The position numbers and the translations under genes are program-made. Of a DNA stretch of 43,033 nt, positions 9,777 to 18,763 are shown one piece after another; position 1 is the first letter of the stretch; each line of letters starts with the position of its first letter. The stretch covers positions 1 through 43,033 of the forward strand of contig CAMLOU010000018.1 in assembly GCA_946481735.1 (NCBI GenBank), in the 5' to 3' direction. This stretch comes from an uncultured Cellvibrio sp. GTDB taxonomy: Bacteria; Pseudomonadota; Gammaproteobacteria; Pseudomonadales; Cellvibrionaceae. Below the pieces are notes generated by a model. That model saw nothing but the letters and a program-made list of their open reading frames with translations, was not told the DNA's origin and did not search any database.

Positions 9777-10327
9777 GGTTTAGTCCTTTAGCAATACGAC
9801 TGAATGGTTTTTACTACGACCGCTAATATACATAATCATTCACTCACAACAATCTCACCTAAGCGCACCTGGTTGATTAAGGAACCTAAACCACTGACTC
9901 ATCGCCTCCTTGTGTCGTCACGCGGCCCGCAGGTCGCTTTATCAATAGGCACACCACTATACTGACTATACTAGCGTGCCGAATAACTCAGCTGTGCGAT
10001 TCATGTTGGGCTTAAACGCAACATACCTGCACAGGATCATTCGACACCACGCGCCTGCCTCACTTTAGCAGAGTCTCACCGGTTTTGTGTAGCAACCGGC
10101 TGATGGCGATGATAGTGCGCCGACACCCGCGATACAATCGCAAAAATACGACTGACACCTCAAACGCTATCTCCGACGTTTATATGTTAAAGAGCGCACT
10201 GATCAAATAGTCATCGATTGAATCATAAGTTGTTCAATCAAAGCCTCCGGGCCTCACACCATGTACCCGCCGTTACCAGAGCCTGCCCTTCTGATGGCAG
10301 AGATAAGAACGGTAGCTTTCACGAACT
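9777..10327. other. 551-nt region without genes
   Basis: No open frame with a credible start, ribosome site or family resemblance is visible here, and no tRNA or riboswitch pattern. There is a small hairpin CCGGTT...AACCGG (10079-10099) without a U-tract. The right end is the 3' side of maeA, the left end the promoter side of the YjbR-family gene. It could hold a small RNA or be relic sequence. Confidence 0.5.
9825..9852 (-). promoter_or_regulatory. Candidate promoter for the YjbR-SDR-XRE group
   Basis: On the minus strand TTGTTG (9847-9852) and TATATT (9825-9830) are 16 nt apart, about 50 nt upstream of the YjbR-family start. The -35 match is weak. Confidence 0.33.
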
Positions 10328-12022
10328 CTAGAACGAGGTGCGGCGATAATCACGGTACTCCGGCGTCCAGAAATTACTTTCTATTTTTCCGTCGATCAAC
10401 TCTTCCGGCACAGGTATGGCAACACCATCTGCAATAGCCTGTTTGAATACGGCGTGAGCAATGACTTTACTGACGTCACGAATATTTTTCAGAGATGGCA
10501 ACAAGGCGCCCTGCCCTTGTTGCACCATCGGCGAGGCATCGGCTAGTGCCCGGCTCGCTGCCATCATCATCCCATCCGTTATTCGCGCAGCCTTGGCCGC
10601 AATCACACCCAAGCCAACGCCGGGGAAAATATAACTGTTATTGCACTGCGCTATTTCGAAGCGCTGGTTACCGATATCCACTGGCGGAAACGGGCTGCCG
10701 GTAGCCACGATAGCCTTACCACTGGTCCAGCGCAAAATATCTACCGGCAATGCCTCCACTTGCGAGGTCGGATTGGACAGTGGTAGCACAATCGGCCGTT
10801 CGCAATGAGTTTGCATCGCTTCGATAATCGCTTTGGTAAATAGCCCGGGCTGCCCGGACACACCGATCAAGACCGTGGGACGCACATTCACTACTACGTC
10901 CATCAGGTTAATTATTTTTTCGGCCTTGCTGTGTGTCAGCGACCATTGCGCTACTACCTCATCAGCAACTGCCAATGGTCGTTGGAAATCATAAAGATCC
11001 GGCGAGCCGGTTTGCAGTAAACCCGATTTACTCAGCAGAAATATACGACTGCGAGCCTGGGCTTCGGTTAAACCCTCGGCGCACATTTGTCGCACCACTT
11101 GTTCGGCGATCCCGCACCCCGCTGAGCCTGCACCGGCAAATACCACACGCTGCTGTGCCAGCGTCTCACCTTTGGCAAGACATGCAGCCAGGAGCGTCCC
11201 AACCGTCACAGATGCTGTGCCCTGAATGTCATCATTAAAACAACACAGTTCATCCCGATACCGGTTTAACAGTGGCGTCGCATGATCCTGGGCAAAGTCT
11301 TCAAACTGTAGCAAAGCATTGGGCCAACGCACTTTAATAGCCTGAATAAATTCATCAACAAACGCGTAGTATTCGTCTCCGGTAATGCGTGGATGCCGCC
11401 AACCCATGTACATAGGATCATCAATGAGTGATTGGTTATTACATCCCACATCAAGGGTAACCGGGAGGGTATACGCAGGGCTGATACCACCACATGCGGT
11501 ATAAAGTGCCAGCTTGCCAATGGGGATACCCATGCCGCCGATGCCTTGATCACCCAGACCCAAGATACGTTCGCCATCGGTTACAACGATCACTTTGACG
11601 TTTTGCTTGGTGGCATTTTGTAGCATGTCATCAATACGATCCCGGTCGGGATAAGAGATAAACAAGCCGCGCTTACGGCGATATATCTTGGAAAACTGCT
11701 GGCATGCCAATCCCACCGTCGGGGTATAAATTAACGGCATAATGTCCTGCAGGTGATCGGTTACCAAGCGGAAATATAATGTCTCGTTGGTGTCCTGGAT
11801 GTTGCGAAGATAGATGTGTTTGTCGATATCAGTTTGAAATGAAATAAGCTGCTGGTAGGCGCGAGCTTTTTGTTCTTCGATAATTTCGATGTTGTAAGGC
11901 AACAAACCCTCAAGATTAAACTGTTGCCGCTCCTGTTGGGTAAACGCACTGCCCTTATTCAACAATGGCGCTTCCAGCAAAGCCGGGCCGGCGAATGGAA
12001 TATAAATCGGGCGCTTTTTCAC
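10328..12022 (-). CDS. maeA: NAD-dependent malic enzyme
   Basis: This 564-residue protein is a large-type malic enzyme that converts malate to pyruvate and CO2 while reducing NAD. It matches E. coli MaeA (565 residues) almost end to end, including [12 protein letters not shown] at the N-terminus, [28 protein letters not shown], the metal-site FEDFAQ and FNDDIQGTA, the nucleotide-binding [10 protein letters not shown] and a YRDYRRTSF tail. It is monocistronic, flanked by a 551-nt empty region downstream and a divergent HopJ-family gene upstream. It may supply pyruvate when cells grow on C4 acids or fatty acids. Confidence 0.97.
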   Translation of the reverse strand: MKKRPIYIPFAGPALLEAPLLNKGSAFTQQERQQFNLEGLLPYNIEIIEEQKARAYQQLISFQTDIDKHIYLRNIQDTNETLYFRLVTDHLQDIMPLIYTPTVGLACQQFSKIYRRKRGLFISYPDRDRIDDMLQNATKQNVKVIVVTDGERILGLGDQGIGGMGIPIGKLALYTACGGISPAYTLPVTLDVGCNNQSLIDDPMYMGWRHPRITGDEYYAFVDEFIQAIKVRWPNALLQFEDFAQDHATPLLNRYRDELCCFNDDIQGTASVTVGTLLAACLAKGETLAQQRVVFAGAGSAGCGIAEQVVRQMCAEGLTEAQARSRIFLLSKSGLLQTGSPDLYDFQRPLAVADEVVAQWSLTHSKAEKIINLMDVVVNVRPTVLIGVSGQPGLFTKAIIEAMQTHCERPIVLPLSNPTSQVEALPVDILRWTSGKAIVATGSPFPPVDIGNQRFEIAQCNNSYIFPGVGLGVIAAKAARITDGMMMAASRALADASPMVQQGQGALLPSLKNIRDVSKVIAHAVFKQAIADGVAIPVPEELIDGKIESNFWTPEYRDYRRTSF

Positions 12023-12283
12023 AATTGTACCGTTTGATAAGGAGATGAAGGGATTTGAGCAGATATTAACATAGACCAGCTAAAGCCGAGCGGCCAGCTC
12101 TACCAAAGGAAAATCCGGCGCGCCCTCTGCACCAGCACCGGGTTGTAATGTGACCCCAGCGGATTACAATAGCCGACTGAGTCCTGCCCATAGCTCAAAA
12201 AGCACACAACCAGGCATTCGCGCTTTAAATACATCTGAGATTTTACGAAGCATCTCGATATCCTCAACACCACCGAGAAACCT

Positions 12284-12631
12284 ATGACCACGATAAATGC
12301 GTTCCTGCAACGTTTACGGGAAACACCAGAAGTGATTCAATTCAGCGATACGATGGCAGTCATTGATGCTCATTATCACTTCACGCCTACTGCGTTTAAA
12401 AATGGCGAGCAAACCAATGCCGCTGGAGAAAATTCCGGTTCATGTAAGTTATTCAGTTTTGCACAGATGCACCAATTATCCCAAGAAGATACCTTGCACT
12501 GCTTTGGGGGATTTTATCGTGAGGATGTGGTAAAAAATCCCGGCGGTGAAGACCATCAAAATATTCGCAATTTTATTGCTACAGGTTGGGCCGGTGTTTA
12601 CTTTGACGGCCAAGCCCTCACCCCGCGTTGA
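12284..12631 (+). CDS. HopJ type III effector family protein
   Basis: This 115-residue soluble protein fits the HopJ family: HYHFTPTAFKNG (41-52), a Gly/Asn-rich turn, CKLFSFA, then LHCFGGFYREDV and a terminal NIRNFIATGWAGV. The family was named after a Pseudomonas syringae candidate effector, but homologues occur widely in non-pathogens as ordinary cytoplasmic proteins. I see no signal peptide and no type III genes nearby. An effector role is therefore unlikely here and the function is unknown. It is divergent from maeA and is the first of three same-strand genes. Confidence 0.85.
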   Translation: MTTINAFLQRLRETPEVIQFSDTMAVIDAHYHFTPTAFKNGEQTNAAGENSGSCKLFSFAQMHQLSQEDTLHCFGGFYREDVVKNPGGEDHQNIRNFIATGWAGVYFDGQALTPR

Positions 12632-12649
12632 TCCGCCCGGAGACTTATG

Positions 12650-12988
12650 ATGAAGCTATCAATTTTAACGATTCTTCTGTTCTGCTTGCTTATCAGCGCA
12701 TGCCAGGAAAAAGGCACACAGGAAACTGCCGATGAGGTCGGCAACCCACCAGAAGAGGCCGCACAATCCTTGATTCAATGCCCTGATAATCGACCGGAAG
12801 TTTGTACCCAGATATACCAGCCCGTCTGCGGCCTGGTCGATACAGGCATCAGATGCATCACCACCCCTTGCCCCAGCGCTGAATACAAAACGTTTGGCAA
12901 TGCCTGCACTGCCTGTAGCGATAAGAATGTAACAGGCTATAGTGAAGGTGAATGTCCCACAGAAGAAGACGATAATCCGGCAGAGTGA
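12650..12988 (+). CDS. Kazal-like domain lipoprotein
   Basis: This is a 112-residue lipoprotein. The signal sequence ends in a lipobox I-S-A-C, giving an acylated Cys at residue 18 (ATG at 12650). An acidic linker is followed by a Cys-rich module with eight cysteines (YQPVCGLV, then YKTFGNACTAC, ending GEC) that resembles Kazal-type protease inhibitor domains. Two adjacent ATGs exist; the second has the better spacing (7 nt) to the GGAG at 12639-12642. It probably sits in the outer membrane facing the periplasm. A protective inhibitor role is suggested by the fold only. Confidence 0.78.
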   Translation: MKLSILTILLFCLLISACQEKGTQETADEVGNPPEEAAQSLIQCPDNRPEVCTQIYQPVCGLVDTGIRCITTPCPSAEYKTFGNACTACSDKNVTGYSEGECPTEEDDNPAE

Positions 12989-13021
12989 TCAACGTCCGAT
13001 ACAGTAATAAGAGGAGCGGTT

Positions 13022-13450
13022 ATGTGGTTACAGAAAGAATTTCGCTTACGCGCCAAGAGTCGCGGGTTTCATTTGGTCACCGACGAAGTTATCTCCGCGC
13101 TACCGGAACTCAAACAAATAAAGTGCGGATTACTGCATCTGTTTATTCAACATACCTCCGCTTCTTTGAGCATCAATGAGAACGCTGATCCGACGGTGCG
13201 TGAAGACCTTGAAAATCATTTCAATCATTTAGTGCCAGAGGGTGCACCCTATTATCGGCATGATTATGAAGGCGATGATGACATGCCGGCACATATCAAA
13301 AATTGCATACTCGGTTCCAGCCTGATGCTACCTATCACCGGCGGTAAACTCAACCTGGGAATCTGGCAAGGCATCTACTTGTGCGAACACCGGAATAAAA
13401 GCGGATGGAGAAGTCTGGTGGCTACGCTTCAGGGAAACGGAACGGAGTAA
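13022..13450 (+). CDS. yjbQ: YjbQ/UPF0047 family protein
   Basis: This 142-residue protein belongs to the YjbQ family, with HTSASLSINENAD (48-60), a PEGAPYYRHDYEGDDDMPAHIK segment pattern, and LGIWQGIYLCEHR near the end. E. coli YjbQ shows weak thiamine-phosphate synthase activity, but the true role is unsettled. The conserved His and Asp residues suggest metal or phosphate binding. A good AGGAG site precedes the ATG. It lies 33 nt after the Kazal-like lipoprotein gene, so co-transcription is possible, with no clear functional link. Confidence 0.93.
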   Translation: MWLQKEFRLRAKSRGFHLVTDEVISALPELKQIKCGLLHLFIQHTSASLSINENADPTVREDLENHFNHLVPEGAPYYRHDYEGDDDMPAHIKNCILGSSLMLPITGGKLNLGIWQGIYLCEHRNKSGWRSLVATLQGNGTE

Positions 13451-13555
13451 CCGCTGTCCGAGGTCATTTCCGATCAGTGACGAAGCTTTCGTCGTGAGAT
13501 CGCAAGCCCCACAGCCCCAAGCCACGTAAACTTTATCGACAAAATAAAGCCGGGT

Positions 13556-13927
13556 TTAAGGGCGAGTAAACCACATATAACCGGCAAACAGCATCCACGA
13601 GATAATTAATAATCCCCAAGGTAACCAAGCCATCTTGCGCGGCACTTGCGCAACACTTTGTGTTCCTGTCGTATCTGTCGCCAACTCCGACGACTGATGG
13701 GTTGCGAGGCGCCGGACTTTCTTGACACGCTTGTCCAGCTCCCGAGACTTCTCACTTTGCTGTCGTAAAAATTGTTCCATGCCCCGCTGTATGCCTGACG
13801 CAATCAAGCGCGTCTGCTCACGGGTTTGCCCTTCTACCTGCTGGCTATTAGCGATCTTGAGCGCTTCTGCACGAATGTCGCGGGCTTCTTTTTTACTTCT
13901 GTCTTTATTTTTGCCGGGGTTATTCAT
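13556..13927 (-). CDS. DUF2956 family membrane-anchored protein
   Basis: This 123-residue protein has a highly charged N-terminal helical region, with the pattern EALKIANSQQVEGQTREQTR followed by IASGIQRGMEQF and a Lys/Arg-rich stretch (about 1-75). A single C-terminal membrane segment (WLPWGLLIISWMLFAGYMWF, about 100-119) follows. This matches DUF2956, a gammaproteobacterial family of unknown function. The charged part should stay in the cytoplasm. It begins 2 nt after the stop of the META-domain lipoprotein gene, so the two are co-translated. Confidence 0.82.
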   Translation of the reverse strand: MNNPGKNKDRSKKEARDIRAEALKIANSQQVEGQTREQTRLIASGIQRGMEQFLRQQSEKSRELDKRVKKVRRLATHQSSELATDTTGTQSVAQVPRKMAWLPWGLLIISWMLFAGYMWFTRP

Positions 13928-13929
13928 AA

Positions 13930-14427
13930 CTATTGTGATTCATCGCGGGATGCCCTGATAACCTGGTTGCCCTGGTCGTCACGCAAGATTAATAAGCCGT
14001 TTAGCAAACTGGCTCGCGTTGCATTGGGTAAGTGTTGAAACAAACGTTGCTCCTGTTCCATTAACGCTGGCAGGCACATCATCTTGGTGGCGCCGAGGCT
14101 CTCGGGAATCTGAAGCTGTTCACCTGCATAAGTATAGGAGCCAAAAAAGCGATTACAGCTGGCATTACCATTAATGGCGCCTTCTTCGGTGAACTGAATT
14201 CGTGCCGGGCTTCGATCAATGACCGGGCGATCACCGATATACTCGATGTACCAAATACCCGACAGTTCTTTTCTGGTAGCAGCACGATAAGCGGGGCTTG
14301 ACTCACCCACCGTAGGTTGTTTGGCTGTGTCAGGAACCTCCGGAGGTTGTGGCTGAGCGGTTTGCTGGCAGGCTATTAAAAGCAGAAGAGTCGATATAAG
14401 CAGTGCAAAACACGTAACTGATTTCAT
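13930..14427 (-). CDS. META domain (HslJ-like) lipoprotein
   Basis: This lipoprotein of about 165 residues has a signal sequence ending in a lipobox LIAC, so the mature protein begins with an acylated Cys near residue 20. A Pro-rich linker precedes a META/HslJ domain (about 55-155): LSGIWYIEYIGDRPV, INGNASCNRFFGSYTY, and LGATKMMC. HslJ in E. coli is linked to heat and novobiocin tolerance; the META fold has no known enzymatic activity. Of the stacked starts (TTG 14433, ATG 14430, ATG 14427), I choose the last because AGGA lies 7 nt upstream. DUF2956 follows after 2 nt. Confidence 0.87.
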   Translation of the reverse strand: MKSVTCFALLISTLLLLIACQQTAQPQPPEVPDTAKQPTVGESSPAYRAATRKELSGIWYIEYIGDRPVIDRSPARIQFTEEGAINGNASCNRFFGSYTYAGEQLQIPESLGATKMMCLPALMEQEQRLFQHLPNATRASLLNGLLILRDDQGNQVIRASRDESQ

Positions 14428-14639
14428 CATCAATTCCTGCGCGGTTTTCCGCGATTGTTATTGTTAAATCGTTATTTTTATCCGTGCCTGAGTGCTGGCA
14501 GCGCAGCGGATTCATTCATGAGAGGCTGCAGGAAATTAAAAATTCCATTGGGAGTTGTAAAAAATCGTAACTTTCATGCCATAGAAATACCGCGGAAGCT
14601 GACATGCCGCAAACGCTTGTAAGCGGGCAACAGGCCTGT

Positions 14640-14664
14640 AAAAAAGCGCCGCAACACGCGACGC
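14640..14664 (-). terminator. Terminator downstream of ffh
   Basis: On the minus strand GCGTCGCG and TGCGGCGC pair (8 bp with two G-T pairs, loop TGTT) and are followed by six T. It lies 12 nt after the ffh stop and isolates ffh from the META/DUF2956 pair. Confidence 0.8.
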
Positions 14665-14676
14665 CTTGTGTATTAA

Positions 14677-16065
14677 CTATTTACGAAATCCCGGTGGCAA
14701 TCCACCGCCGGGCGGCATACCTCCCGGCATCATGCCACCCAGGCCACGCATCATCTTGGACATGCCGCCGCCCTTCATTTTCTGCATCATCTTGGCCATT
14801 TGCTTGTATTGCTTTAACAAACGGTTCAAATCCTGAATTTGCGTACCAGAACCTTGGGTAATGCGACGTTTGCGCGAGCCGTTCAGGTCTTCCGGGTTGC
14901 GGCGCTCTTCCGGTGTCATGGAATTAATAATGGCTTCCATCACCTTAAATTGTTTGCCCATATTGGACTGTTGCGCCATCTGCGCCACATTACCCATACC
15001 GGGCAATTTATCAAGCATGGAGGTCAAGCCGCCCATGTTCTGCATTTGCTGCAACTGATCGCGCAAATCTTCGAGGTCGAATTTTTGGCCTTTGGTGACC
15101 TTCTTGACCAGCTTATCGGCTTTTTCCTTGTCGATGCTTCGTTCGGCCTGCTCAATCAATGACAGAACATCACCCATGCCAAGGATACGTGACGCAATAC
15201 GCTCAGGATGGAAGGGTTCAAGTGCATCCACTTTTTCACCCATACCGAGAAACTTGATGGGCTTGCCTGTGACATGGCGGACAGACAAGGCTGCACCACC
15301 GCGGGCATCACCATCAGCCTTGGTCAGAATCACACCGGTCAGGGGCAAGGCATCATTGAATGCCTTGGCCGTGTTGACCGCATCCTGACCAATCATGGCG
15401 TCGATAACAAACAGGGTTTCCGCTGGCTTGATGGCAGCGTGCACATCCTGTATTTCCGTCATCAGTTCGTTATCAATATGCAACCGCCCTGCCGTATCCA
15501 CGATGACAACATCCAGGAATTTCCGTTTGGCGTGATCGATAGCACCCCGTGCGATGTCTACGGGACGTTGCTCGGCGGTAGAGGGGAAAAACTCAACGTC
15601 AACTTCCTGGGCCAGCGTCTGTAATTGTTGAATCGCAGCGGGACGGTAAATATCCGCACTCACAACCAGCACTTTTTTCTTCTCGCGTTCTTTGAGATAG
15701 CGAGCCAATTTTGCGACAGAGGTGGTTTTACCGGCCCCCTGTAAACCCGCCATCAGGATCACCGCTGGCGGCTGTACGGCCAGTTTGAGCCCTTCGTTGG
15801 CCGAGCCCATAACGCTGATCAGCTCGTTCTCTACAATCTTGATGAACTGCTGGCCCGGGTTGAGTGCTTTACCTATCTGTTGACCGAGTGCGCGACTGCG
15901 AACCTGGTCAATAAAGGCTTTGACCACCGGTAAAGCAACATCCGCCTCCAATAACGCCTTGCGGACCTCACGTAGCGTATCTTTGATGTTGTCTTCACTT
16001 AAGCGGGCCTTGCCAGTGATAGTTCGCAAGGAATGGGAAAGGCGATCAGTTAAATTCTCAAACAT
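14677..16065 (-). CDS. ffh: Signal recognition particle protein Ffh
   Basis: This 462-residue GTPase binds 4.5S RNA and signal sequences of nascent membrane proteins and docks with FtsY at the inner membrane. The N domain (1-90) is followed by the G domain with P-loop GLQGAGKTT (107-115), VDTAGR, TKADGDARGG and a C-terminal M domain with SGT and RRI motifs for RNA binding. The tail is very rich in Met and Gly (KMMQKMKGGGMSKMM), typical for the signal-sequence groove. It is divergent from the YpjD/CorB genes, as these three genes also neighbour each other in E. coli. The rpsP-rimM-trmD-rplS operon often found next to it is absent. Confidence 0.98.
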   Translation of the reverse strand: MFENLTDRLSHSLRTITGKARLSEDNIKDTLREVRKALLEADVALPVVKAFIDQVRSRALGQQIGKALNPGQQFIKIVENELISVMGSANEGLKLAVQPPAVILMAGLQGAGKTTSVAKLARYLKEREKKKVLVVSADIYRPAAIQQLQTLAQEVDVEFFPSTAEQRPVDIARGAIDHAKRKFLDVVIVDTAGRLHIDNELMTEIQDVHAAIKPAETLFVIDAMIGQDAVNTAKAFNDALPLTGVILTKADGDARGGAALSVRHVTGKPIKFLGMGEKVDALEPFHPERIASRILGMGDVLSLIEQAERSIDKEKADKLVKKVTKGQKFDLEDLRDQLQQMQNMGGLTSMLDKLPGMGNVAQMAQQSNMGKQFKVMEAIINSMTPEERRNPEDLNGSRKRRITQGSGTQIQDLNRLLKQYKQMAKMMQKMKGGGMSKMMRGLGGMMPGGMPPGGGLPPGFRK

Positions 16066-16328
16066 AAGCTTTCTCAGACAATCGTTGAGTATTAGTAATA
16101 GTGCGGTTCATTGCTGTGCCGTAGTAGTCCCGGTCGGCGTAATCAGGCCGCGATTATACCCTCAAATGGCGGGCCAGTTGCCAGCACCCACAGGCGTTAA
16201 ACCCTTGATTTAATGTGGAACCATCCAATGCTTCTCATTGTGCTCATCCTGTGACAAACTTTGGCGCTACTCTATCACTCGAATCGCGCCTCATTCGCAT
16301 TTAGAGGCTAATTCATCGGGCGTATTAC

Positions 16329-17138
16329 ATGGGCCAGGCAAACACAATGACACTTTATGTGAATCTTGCAGCGATCTTTTTTTATGTCATAGCCGGTCTT
16401 TACGCGATCAAATGTTTCGCCCGTCAGCAGCCGATTCATCGGACCGCCTTGTTCGCCGTGATCGCCGCTGCCCTATTGTTCCATGGCGGCGGTATTTATG
16501 GTCTCAGCGCCGCCCACACCGGTGTACAGCTGGGGTTCTTTTCTGTTTCGTCACTCATTTTCTGGGTTATTAACCTGATTGTACTGGTCAGCAGCTTCAA
16601 AAAAGCACTGCATAACCTGTTCATTCTGTTGAGCCCTCTGTCGGTGCTGGCCGTCGGGGCCTCGCTCATAGGGCACGATGCAGACGTTCAAATTTCCTAT
16701 CAACTGGCCAGCCATGTCATCCTGTCGATCCTGGCATATAGCCTGCTGACCATCGCTACCCTGCAAGCCCTGCTGCTGGCTTATCAAAACCACCAGCTCA
16801 AAAGCAAACATACCATCGGGAATGTACGCCTGCTGCCGCCTTTGCAGACTATGGAATCACTGCTCTTCGAATTGTTATGGGCTGGCGAAATCCTGCTGAC
16901 CCTCTCCATCTTGTCGGGCATGTGGTTCCTGGAAGATATCTTTGCCCAGCATCTGGCACATAAAACCGTCTTCTCTATCGCTGCCTGGGTAATCTATGCC
17001 CTCCTGTTATGGGGTCGCCACCGCCTTGGTTGGCGCGGCTATACCGCGATCCGTTGGACGCTCGGCGGATTTGCCCTCCTGATGCTTGCGTATTTTGGCA
17101 GTAAACTGGTGCTGGAGCTGATTCTCCAGCGCAGTTGA
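16329..17138 (+). CDS. ypjD: CcsA/YpjD-like cytochrome c assembly family membrane protein
   Basis: This 269-residue protein has about eight transmembrane segments and belongs to the cytochrome c assembly (CcsA/HemX/YpjD) family. Family features are the histidine at FHGGG near the second helix, HVILSILAYSLLTIA in the middle (around 128-142) and a later GMWFLEDIF region. In E. coli the homologue is the inner-membrane protein YpjD, located beside ffh and the CorB-like gene as here. Haem export or a link to Mg/Co resistance has been suggested for relatives but is not proven. A second ATG at 16347 matches the family N-terminus equally well. Confidence 0.85.
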   Translation: MGQANTMTLYVNLAAIFFYVIAGLYAIKCFARQQPIHRTALFAVIAAALLFHGGGIYGLSAAHTGVQLGFFSVSSLIFWVINLIVLVSSFKKALHNLFILLSPLSVLAVGASLIGHDADVQISYQLASHVILSILAYSLLTIATLQALLLAYQNHQLKSKHTIGNVRLLPPLQTMESLLFELLWAGEILLTLSILSGMWFLEDIFAQHLAHKTVFSIAAWVIYALLLWGRHRLGWRGYTAIRWTLGGFALLMLAYFGSKLVLELILQRS

Positions 17139-17239
17139 TTACTCTGTACGGGAAGCGTCCCGGGCGGCTTTGCGTTATTGATTAACCCCTCAAACTTCGT
17201 CAAGATACCCAGCCATTTCGCAATACGGGCTTCAACGCT

Positions 17240-18508
17240 TTGGACGACGCTTCGCTAGAATTATTATTCGCCTTGCTATTCGGCATGCTAATCCTGTCAG
17301 CTTTCTTCTCCGGTTCCGAGACCGGCATGATGTCAATCAATCGGTATCGATTGAAGCACCTCACAAAAAAAGGTGACCGTGCCGCTCTGCGGGTAGCGAA
17401 ATTATTACATCGCCCGGATCGTTTGATCGGGTTGATTTTGATTGGCAATAATCTTGTCAATAATATTGCAGTCACTATTGCAGCGGTCATCGCTATTCGG
17501 CTTTATGGTGACGCAGGCCCTTATGTTGCCAGTATCATCCTTACCTTTGTGATGCTGGTATTCTCCGAAGTCACCCCAAAAACGATTGCTGCACTTTATC
17601 CCGAACGAATTTCATTTGTCGCCAGTTGGTTCCTCCGTCCGCTGTCCTACTTGCTTCATCCTGCCGTCCTTGCCGTTAATTTATTATCCAACACCGTCGT
17701 TCGTTTATTCGGTATCGATGCCAAAACCCATAAACACATTGAACATCTTGACCCGGAAGAATTGCGCACGGTGGTTGATGAAGCCGGAGACCTGCTACCC
17801 GAGCAACATCAGGGAATGCTACTGAATGTACTGGATCTGGAAAAATCTACCGTAGAAGACATCATGATTCCGCGCAATGAGGTGGAAGGCCTTGACCTGG
17901 AGCTGGAGATTCCAGAACTCCTGCAGCGTATTCGCACCAGCGAATACACACGCTTGCCTGTTTATGAAGGGGATATCAATAAAGTCGTAGGCATACTGCA
18001 CCTGCGCAATGCCGCGCGTTTTATTCAAGGCGACGACACTACGGTCACACACGAAGCCATTCGCCGATTTACCAACGAGCCCTATTTCGTTCCTGAATCG
18101 ACCAAGCTCAATACGCAACTATTAAATTTTCAGCAACAGAAATGCCGCATGGCATTAGTGGTTGATGAATATGGCGAAGTCCAGGGAATCGTGACGCTGG
18201 AAGATTTACTGGAGGAAATTGTCGGCGATTTCACCACCAACAGTGCCGAAGAGGAATCAAGGGATATCGTGCCTCAGGACGATAATTGGTTTTTAATTGA
18301 CGGAGGCACTTTTGTCCGCGATATCAACAGAGCGCTGGACTGGGAATTGCCCATTGACGGACCCAAAACACTTAACGGATTAGCAATGGAGTATTTGGAA
18401 AATATTCCCGATGCAGAGATCGGGTTTGAGATCGGCAGCTACCGTTTTGAAACCGCGCAACTGACCGACAAGATGATCGCCTGGCTCCGCGTTAAACGAA
18501 TGGTGTGA
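17240..18508 (+). CDS. CNNM/CorB-type transporter (HlyC/CorC family)
   Basis: This 422-residue protein matches E. coli YfjD/CorB, a CNNM-type Mg2+/Co2+-related membrane protein. The N-terminal DUF21 domain (about 1-180) has the FFSGSETGMMSINRYRL motif and FSEVTPKTIAALYPE. Two CBS domains (about 200-320) include EYTRLPVYEGD and VVDEYGEVQGIVT, and a C-terminal CorC_HlyC domain (about 340-420) ends the protein. The start is a TTG without a clear ribosome site. No upstream ATG exists before an in-frame stop at 17183, and the resulting N-terminus has the same length as E. coli's. Its stop abuts the stop of the converging small gene. Confidence 0.92.
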   Translation: MDDASLELLFALLFGMLILSAFFSGSETGMMSINRYRLKHLTKKGDRAALRVAKLLHRPDRLIGLILIGNNLVNNIAVTIAAVIAIRLYGDAGPYVASIILTFVMLVFSEVTPKTIAALYPERISFVASWFLRPLSYLLHPAVLAVNLLSNTVVRLFGIDAKTHKHIEHLDPEELRTVVDEAGDLLPEQHQGMLLNVLDLEKSTVEDIMIPRNEVEGLDLELEIPELLQRIRTSEYTRLPVYEGDINKVVGILHLRNAARFIQGDDTTVTHEAIRRFTNEPYFVPESTKLNTQLLNFQQQKCRMALVVDEYGEVQGIVTLEDLLEEIVGDFTTNSAEEESRDIVPQDDNWFLIDGGTFVRDINRALDWELPIDGPKTLNGLAMEYLENIPDAEIGFEIGSYRFETAQLTDKMIAWLRVKRMV

Positions 18509-18727
18509 TTATCTGTCGTCGTGACGATGATTTATCTTTCGTAAGATAAAACCTGCCAGCACAGCCAGTCCCACCACAATCACCAGACAGGCAATTAAAA
18601 TCCATAAATAACCTAGCAAGTCATTTAGGGGCAAACCCCACCCGTAAACAGCCAGGGCTAAAAATGCAGCACAAGCAATCATGTTGATTGCCAAACCACG
18701 ATTCTTGAAAAATTTCCGCAACGACAT
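18509..18727 (-). CDS. Small two-helix membrane protein
   Basis: This 72-residue protein has a short basic N-terminus (SLRKFFKNR), two hydrophobic helices (about 13-32 and 37-63) and a basic, His-rich tail. I do not recognise a family. It follows the periplasmic rhodanese gene by 36 nt and may be the last gene of the glnS-cysS-rhodanese group. Its stop codon directly abuts the stop of the converging CorB-like gene, with no spacer. Codon use looks like the neighbours', so it is probably a real gene. Confidence 0.62.
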   Translation of the reverse strand: MSLRKFFKNRGLAINMIACAAFLALAVYGWGLPLNDLLGYLWILIACLVIVVGLAVLAGFILRKINHRHDDR

Positions 18728-18763
18728 ACCGCTTATCCGGACAATACAACTTAAAAACTTACT

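Noticed and set aside
12284..12631. Virulence effector locus
   Set aside because: HopJ is a family name; no secretion genes or export signal are present.
12985..13179. 64-residue plus-strand frame between the Kazal-like gene and yjbQ
   Set aside because: It overlaps yjbQ in another frame; yjbQ has the proper AGGAG site and family match.
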